A stretch of DNA of 64,000 bases from NCBI GenBank assembly GCA_002746645.1, contig PDPU01000028.1, positions 62,001-126,000 of the forward strand. Direction: 5' to 3'. Positions 60,042-64,000 of this stretch are shown one piece after another. Made by a program: the position numbers and the translations under genes. The stretch's first letter is position 1. Every line of letters starts with the position of its first letter. Below the pieces are notes generated by a model. That model worked only from the letters and a program-made list of their open reading frames with translations, was not told the DNA's origin and ran no database searches. The stretch comes from Gammaproteobacteria bacterium (GTDB lineage: Bacteria > Pseudomonadota > Gammaproteobacteria > Granulosicoccales > Granulosicoccaceae).

Positions 60042-62147
60042 CTACACCAGACGCAGGAACTCCAGGTGCCGTTCGTACTGGTCGAGCACATCGTGAATGA
60101 TCTGGGTGGGAGAGTAGCCCATCACGTCGTAGCCTTGACCGCCCTCACCGAGGAACACCTCCAGCCGGGCGTAGGTGTCGTCGGCGTGCAGCATGCGTCC
60201 CCCGTAGGTGGGCACCGGCGAGGAACTCACCTGCACGCGGTAGATGAACGGGTGCTCAGGGGCTTCCGTGCGCAATTCGACGAAAGCACCCTCGTCTGGC
60301 CCCTTTGAACTGTCGTCGGTTTCGGCCACGCCTGTATCGGCTTCCTCGATGCCGCTGTGGACGTTTGCGGTGATTCCCCGGGCGCTCAGCTCTTCCGCGA
60401 CCTCGTTGAGGGCGGGTGCGACCTCGTTGTTCAGGTACTGATGCGCTTGTTGCCGGCTGACGAAACTGACGGCCCGCGCCAGCCGTGCCTTCCAGATCTC
60501 GGACTTCGACTCGGCTGATGCGGCGGTGCCCCGGCCGGAGAGCATCAGCGGCAGGGCATGCTCGCCGGAATCGGCGCGCATGCCTTCGACCTGAAGGGCC
60601 TTGAGCAGGCCGGCCATCACCAGGATCAGGACGAACGCGAATGGCAGGCCCATGATGATGGTCGCGTACTGCAGCGCGTAGATGCCGCCCACGGTGAGCA
60701 CCGCAATGGTGAGCAGACCGGTGGCCGCCGCCCAGGCGATGCGCAGCCATGCGGCAGCGTCCTCCTGTACGTGTCGCAGCCTGCTGCACAGGTTCGCCAT
60801 CACAAGGGCGCCGGAGTCCGCTGAGGTCACGTAGAACAGCAGGCCCACCAGCACCGACAGCGCGACGACTCCCTGGGCCAGCGGGTAGCCCTCCAGCAGC
60901 GCGTAGAACCCGCGTCCGTCGAAGTTCTGGGCGACCTCGGCGAACGTTGTATCCCCGCCGCGGATCCGGTCCAGCGCTGCGTTGCCGAAGATGGAAATCC
61001 ACATCACGATGTACAGGAACGGGATCACCATCGTGCCGGCGACGAACTGGCGAATGGTGCGGCCGCGGGAAATCCGCGCCAGGAACAGCCCGACGAACGA
61101 AGCCCAGGCCACCCACCAGGCCCAGAAGAACAGGGTCCAGTTGTTCATCCAGTCACCGGCGTCGTTGTAGGCAAACGTTTCCAGAGTCTTGAACATGAAG
61201 GTGGACATGAAGTCCCCGACGTTCATCACCACCGCGTTCAGGATGAAGCTGGTGCGCCCGGTGGCCAGTACCCACGCGGCCAGCCCGAGGGCAAGGATCA
61301 CGTTGAGCTGGGACAGGAACCTGATGCCCTTGTCGACACCGGTGGTCGCCGACACGGCTGCCATGATGACGGCGAGCGCGGCGAGGCTGACTTGAGCGCC
61401 CGTCCCGACCGGGACACCGAACAGCAGATTGAGCCCGACGTTGAGGAACACCACGCCGATGCCCAGCGAGGTGGCGACGCCGAAGATCGTGCCAAGCACG
61501 GCGGCGGTATCGACCGCGTGCCCGAGGGAACCTTCGATCCGCTTGCCGAAGATCGGGTGCAATGAGGACCGCACGGCCAGCGGCAGATTCATCCGGTAGG
61601 AAAAGTAGCCGAGTGCCATGCCCATCAGCGCGTACATGCCCCACCCGGTGATGCCGTAGTGGAACAGCGTCCATACCGTGGATTCCCGGGCGGCCTCGAC
61701 CGTGCCGCCTTCGCCGACAGGTGGGTTCAGGTATTGGGTAGCCGGTTCGACGACCGAGTAGAACATCACGTCGGTGCCGATGCCGGCGGCAAACAGCATC
61801 GATGCCCAGGCGAAGGTGGAGAACTCCGGCCGGGAGTGATCAGGGCCGAGCCGCACCGACCCGTACCGCGAGACGGCCAGCGCGAGAACGAAGACCAGCA
61901 CCACGGTCGCCAGCAATATATAGAACCAACCGAATGCGTCGGTGACCCAGCCGGTCAGGCTGCCGAGCCGGGCTTCGGCTGCTCTGGGATCGATGAGCGC
62001 CCATACGGCGATGACGATCACGCCGACGAAGGAACTGATGAACACTGGCATGCGTACCGGCGGGCCGGCCGTGAGAGCCGAGGAGTCGCTCGGGTTCTCC
62101 CCGGCAGTCGACGACTCGGAAACAGCGGACGGTAGTGCGGTTGACAT
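60042..62147 (-). CDS. BCCT-family transporter, BetT type
   Basis: The start at 62147 follows GGAGAG. The roughly 701-residue protein has 12 hydrophobic segments and the BCCT substrate-site region WTLFFWAWWVAWASFVGLFLARISRG. A cytoplasmic C-terminal domain of about 190 residues, ending ERHLEFLRLV, matches the long BetT proteins that import choline or glycine betaine by proton symport. Choline-oxidation genes are not nearby, so the substrate is inferred from the domain layout only. Confidence 0.88.
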   Translation of the reverse strand: MSTALPSAVSESSTAGENPSDSSALTAGPPVRMPVFISSFVGVIVIAVWALIDPRAAEARLGSLTGWVTDAFGWFYILLATVVLVFVLALAVSRYGSVRLGPDHSRPEFSTFAWASMLFAAGIGTDVMFYSVVEPATQYLNPPVGEGGTVEAARESTVWTLFHYGITGWGMYALMGMALGYFSYRMNLPLAVRSSLHPIFGKRIEGSLGHAVDTAAVLGTIFGVATSLGIGVVFLNVGLNLLFGVPVGTGAQVSLAALAVIMAAVSATTGVDKGIRFLSQLNVILALGLAAWVLATGRTSFILNAVVMNVGDFMSTFMFKTLETFAYNDAGDWMNNWTLFFWAWWVAWASFVGLFLARISRGRTIRQFVAGTMVIPFLYIVMWISIFGNAALDRIRGGDTTFAEVAQNFDGRGFYALLEGYPLAQGVVALSVLVGLLFYVTSADSGALVMANLCSRLRHVQEDAAAWLRIAWAAATGLLTIAVLTVGGIYALQYATIIMGLPFAFVLILVMAGLLKALQVEGMRADSGEHALPLMLSGRGTAASAESKSEIWKARLARAVSFVSRQQAHQYLNNEVAPALNEVAEELSARGITANVHSGIEEADTGVAETDDSSKGPDEGAFVELRTEAPEHPFIYRVQVSSSPVPTYGGRMLHADDTYARLEVFLGEGGQGYDVMGYSPTQIIHDVLDQYERHLEFLRLV

Positions 62148-62338
62148 CGGTGGTCTCTCCATGAACGGCAACGCCGGAAGCCGGCCATTATGTCATGGAG
62201 TTACCGGAATCCCCGGGCGGGTACAACGGAGCACCGGATCCGAACCGATATCAGGGCACCTCCGCGGGCGGCAGTGGCGTGAAGTACGGCAGGCAGTGGG
62301 CATGGCCCCGGGTCGGCATGCCGCGCAAGCGCCTGAAC

Positions 62339-63211
62339 TCAATCCAGCACCTCGTTCAGTCTTGCGTAAAACGCCTGCGGCTGATCCCACATGACAAAGT
62401 GAAAGGAATCGTCCACCTGCACCAATCCGAGGTCATCGACCTGTGCATAGGCATCCTGATAGAACTGATGCAACCGTTCCTCGGAAAGGGGCATCTCCTC
62501 GTCGAACGCGTAGATGACCGTGACAGGACATTCGATATCGGCAATTTCCTCGCGGCCATCGTAGGCCATCACTTCGCGCATCACCTGCGCATACACATCA
62601 CGATCCGACGCTCTTGACCACTCAAGCAGCAACTCGGCCTTGTCGTCTGACTTCGTGAGCATTGCTGCAGACCGCTTTGCCTGAGCTTCGAATTGCGATT
62701 CGTTCATCTTCAGAATCTTCTGCTCGATCTGCTCGGCAATTGGCTTCATCTTCTCGGCAGTGGCGTTCGGATCGAGCATCAGGCCGTGAAACGGAAGGGA
62801 GTCAACAACCACGATCCTGCCGATGGATTCCGGACTGGCACTTCCGACCAGCAATGAAACAAGGCCGCCCATGGAATGACCGAGCAGAGTGGGCTCATCA
62901 AGACCTTGTGTTTCCATATAGCGCACCACCTCATCCCTCATGGCCAGCAGATAGCTTTCCGACCTGGCGTCTGATGCCTTGTTGCCGGCAAACCCATTGA
63001 TATCAATGAAATGCAGGCGGTGCGCGGTATTCAGATGGTCCTCGATGCCTGACCAGACCTTCGATGATGAAGCCAGTCCATGAATCAATACCAGATCGGG
63101 CCCGGAGCCACGCGTCGTGACGGAGATCAGCGACGAGTTGAACTCGGCGGTCCTTCCGAACGAAGGAAACATCATTGCAAACACGGCAACGACGAGCAGG
63201 AGCGTCTTCAT
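62339..63211 (-). CDS. Exported alpha/beta hydrolase
   Basis: This 290-residue protein has a signal peptide (MKTLLLVVAVFAMMFPSFG) and an alpha/beta hydrolase fold. The oxyanion segment is LVLIHGLASSSKVW, the nucleophile is Ser in LLGHSMGGLV, and the likely catalytic His is in DDSFHFVMWDQP. It is probably a periplasmic or secreted esterase or lipase. The gene is less GC-rich than its neighbours. Confidence 0.85.
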   Translation of the reverse strand: MKTLLLVVAVFAMMFPSFGRTAEFNSSLISVTTRGSGPDLVLIHGLASSSKVWSGIEDHLNTAHRLHFIDINGFAGNKASDARSESYLLAMRDEVVRYMETQGLDEPTLLGHSMGGLVSLLVGSASPESIGRIVVVDSLPFHGLMLDPNATAEKMKPIAEQIEQKILKMNESQFEAQAKRSAAMLTKSDDKAELLLEWSRASDRDVYAQVMREVMAYDGREEIADIECPVTVIYAFDEEMPLSEERLHQFYQDAYAQVDDLGLVQVDDSFHFVMWDQPQAFYARLNEVLD

Positions 63212-63340
63212 GGCAGAGCTTTCGATCTTCAGTCAGTCGAGCAAGCAGTTTAACCCATGAGGAAGGAGGCACATGGAACTCGAAACCGGGTTTTCAGGCA
63301 AGGCTGAATGGTTCGATGACGAAGCCACGTCGTGACGACT

Positions 63341-63640
63341 TCACCAATCGTCACATTCCATCAGATCGACTGGATCAATCCCTTCTGCCTTTTCAAGAAC
63401 CTGATCAATCAGGAAATCGTCCGTGCTTCCATCTCGGTCAACATCAAAAACATCCTTTTTCAGAAAGGTGAGCGCGCCGTTGTCAAGCCTGAATTGAAAA
63501 ACCGTCGGCGCTATATTTTCACCCTGATCCAGGACCGTATAATATCCTTCCACAGTCGGACTCAGTTTGACTTCTCCGATCCGGTGTTTGACGAAATCGC
63601 CAAACCGCCGATCAGGAACGTGATGAAAATGAATGCTGAA
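63341..63640 (-). CDS. In-frame open continuation after the VWA gene stop codon
   Basis: After the TAG of the VWA gene the same frame stays open for about 100 codons to 63341. It encodes an Asp-rich sequence with DVDRDGSTDDF, which echoes FDINQDGVPE just before the TAG. The only internal start candidate is a GTG at 63553. The stretch could be the former C-terminus of the VWA protein cut off by a nonsense mutation, a read-through extension, or a separate 70-residue protein. Confidence 0.45.
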   Translation of the reverse strand, partial: FSIHFHHVPDRRFGDFVKHRIGEVKLSPTVEGYYTVLDQGENIAPTVFQFRLDNGALTFLKKDVFDVDRDGSTDDFLIDQVLEKAEGIDPVDLMECDDW

Positions 63641-64000
63641 CTACGGAACAATCGTGCGGGTTGCTTCAGGCACACCGTCCTGGTTGATGTCGAACTGAAG
63701 TTCGAGTTTCATTGCACCCTCGACCGAACGTGAGGTGATGCCGGTATTCTGATAGCGGATATTGGTCAGGATGCTGTTGTATGTATCATCCAGATTGAGG
63801 CTGTCGGCGTTGATGTGGGTTGCCCCGGTTTCCGTGGCAATCCGCGTGAGTTCTTCCTCTTCCGTTTCGAACCCGATGGTGTAAACCGGCGTGCCATTGA
63901 CGTTGGCCTTCGCAATGACATCCTCCAGGTCATTGTCCGAAGCGTTGTCCATGCCATCACTCATCGCGATCACGATCCTGCGAGGGTTGGTTCGCGCGAC
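63641..64000 (-). CDS. von Willebrand factor A domain protein, C-terminal part (cut by window edge)
   Basis: The gene enters from the right edge and ends at the TAG at 63641. The visible 119 residues contain the VWA core strand RRIVIAMSDGMDNASDNDLE, then GTPVYTIGFETEEEELTRIA, typical of the second half of a VWA domain. An EF-hand-like DINQDGVPE follows. The protein is probably exported, like other VWA adhesins or pilus-associated proteins, but the N-terminus is not visible. Confidence 0.8.
   Translation of the reverse strand, partial: VARTNPRRIVIAMSDGMDNASDNDLEDVIAKANVNGTPVYTIGFETEEEELTRIATETGATHINADSLNLDDTYNSILTNIRYQNTGITSRSVEGAMKLELQFDINQDGVPEATRTIVP

Overview
The window is GC-rich, densely coded bacterial chromosome. 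The gene content points to a free-living gammaproteobacterium, probably marine or halotolerant: ubiG next to gyrA, a YciK-like reductase, efp-epmA, dapC/dapD, guaB-guaA, dksA-gluQ, a BCCT osmolyte transporter and many lipoproteins. I cannot fix the genus. No rRNA, tRNA, CRISPR array, insertion sequence or prophage was seen. The window cuts gyrA at its left end and a von Willebrand A (VWA) gene at its right end.

Layout. 1-9.7 kb: gyrA, ubiG, a YciK-like reductase, envelope lipoproteins, prmB, a copper-delivery pair (SCO protein and PCuAC protein) and psd. 8.4-15 kb: epmA with its substrate gene efp, a degenerate GGDEF-type regulator, and a YjgN (DUF898) membrane protein next to an M48 protease. 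15-20 kb: parC, pgi and a GcvR-like ACT protein. 20-32 kb: an accessory stretch with a Gly/Thr-rich lipoprotein, the lysine genes dapC and dapD separated by an exported esterase and a broken gene, then an ArsC-like gene, tsaB, a YoaA helicase and two envelope lipoproteins. 32-44 kb: guaA, guaB, xseA, a DksA-type regulator with a long histone-H1-like arm, gluQ, a divergent acetyl-CoA synthetase, an Smr protein, a lower-GC flavoprotein and a HAD phosphatase. 44-50 kb: a complete branched-chain 2-oxoacid dehydrogenase operon behind one sigma70-type promoter. 51-55 kb: a three-gene ABC exporter. 54.6-60 kb: a ChrR anti-sigma gene and a frameshifted ECF sigma gene, divergent from a flavoprotein / DUF1365 / cyclopropane-synthase-like operon. 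60-64 kb: a BetT-type transporter, an exported hydrolase and the VWA gene.

Most interesting points. (1) The sigma-ChrR locus and its divergent lipid-modification operon share an inverted pair of TGATCC boxes that look like two back-to-back sigmaE promoters, yet the sigma gene is split by a -1 frameshift. The layout resembles the singlet-oxygen regulon and furan-fatty-acid genes known from alphaproteobacteria. (2) A dispersed repeat built on the 16-bp palindrome CGGTTCACGTGAACCG occurs twice, 38 kb apart, and one copy looks like a deletion derivative of the other. (3) prmB and the SCO gene diverge from a symmetric 8-mer that places a -10 box exactly six bases before both ATG codons, suggesting two leaderless mRNAs. 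The reverse complement of that 8-mer recurs between guaB and xseA. (4) DksA is fused to a Lys/Ala-rich tail. (5) Several genes carry short direct duplications that include the stop codon.
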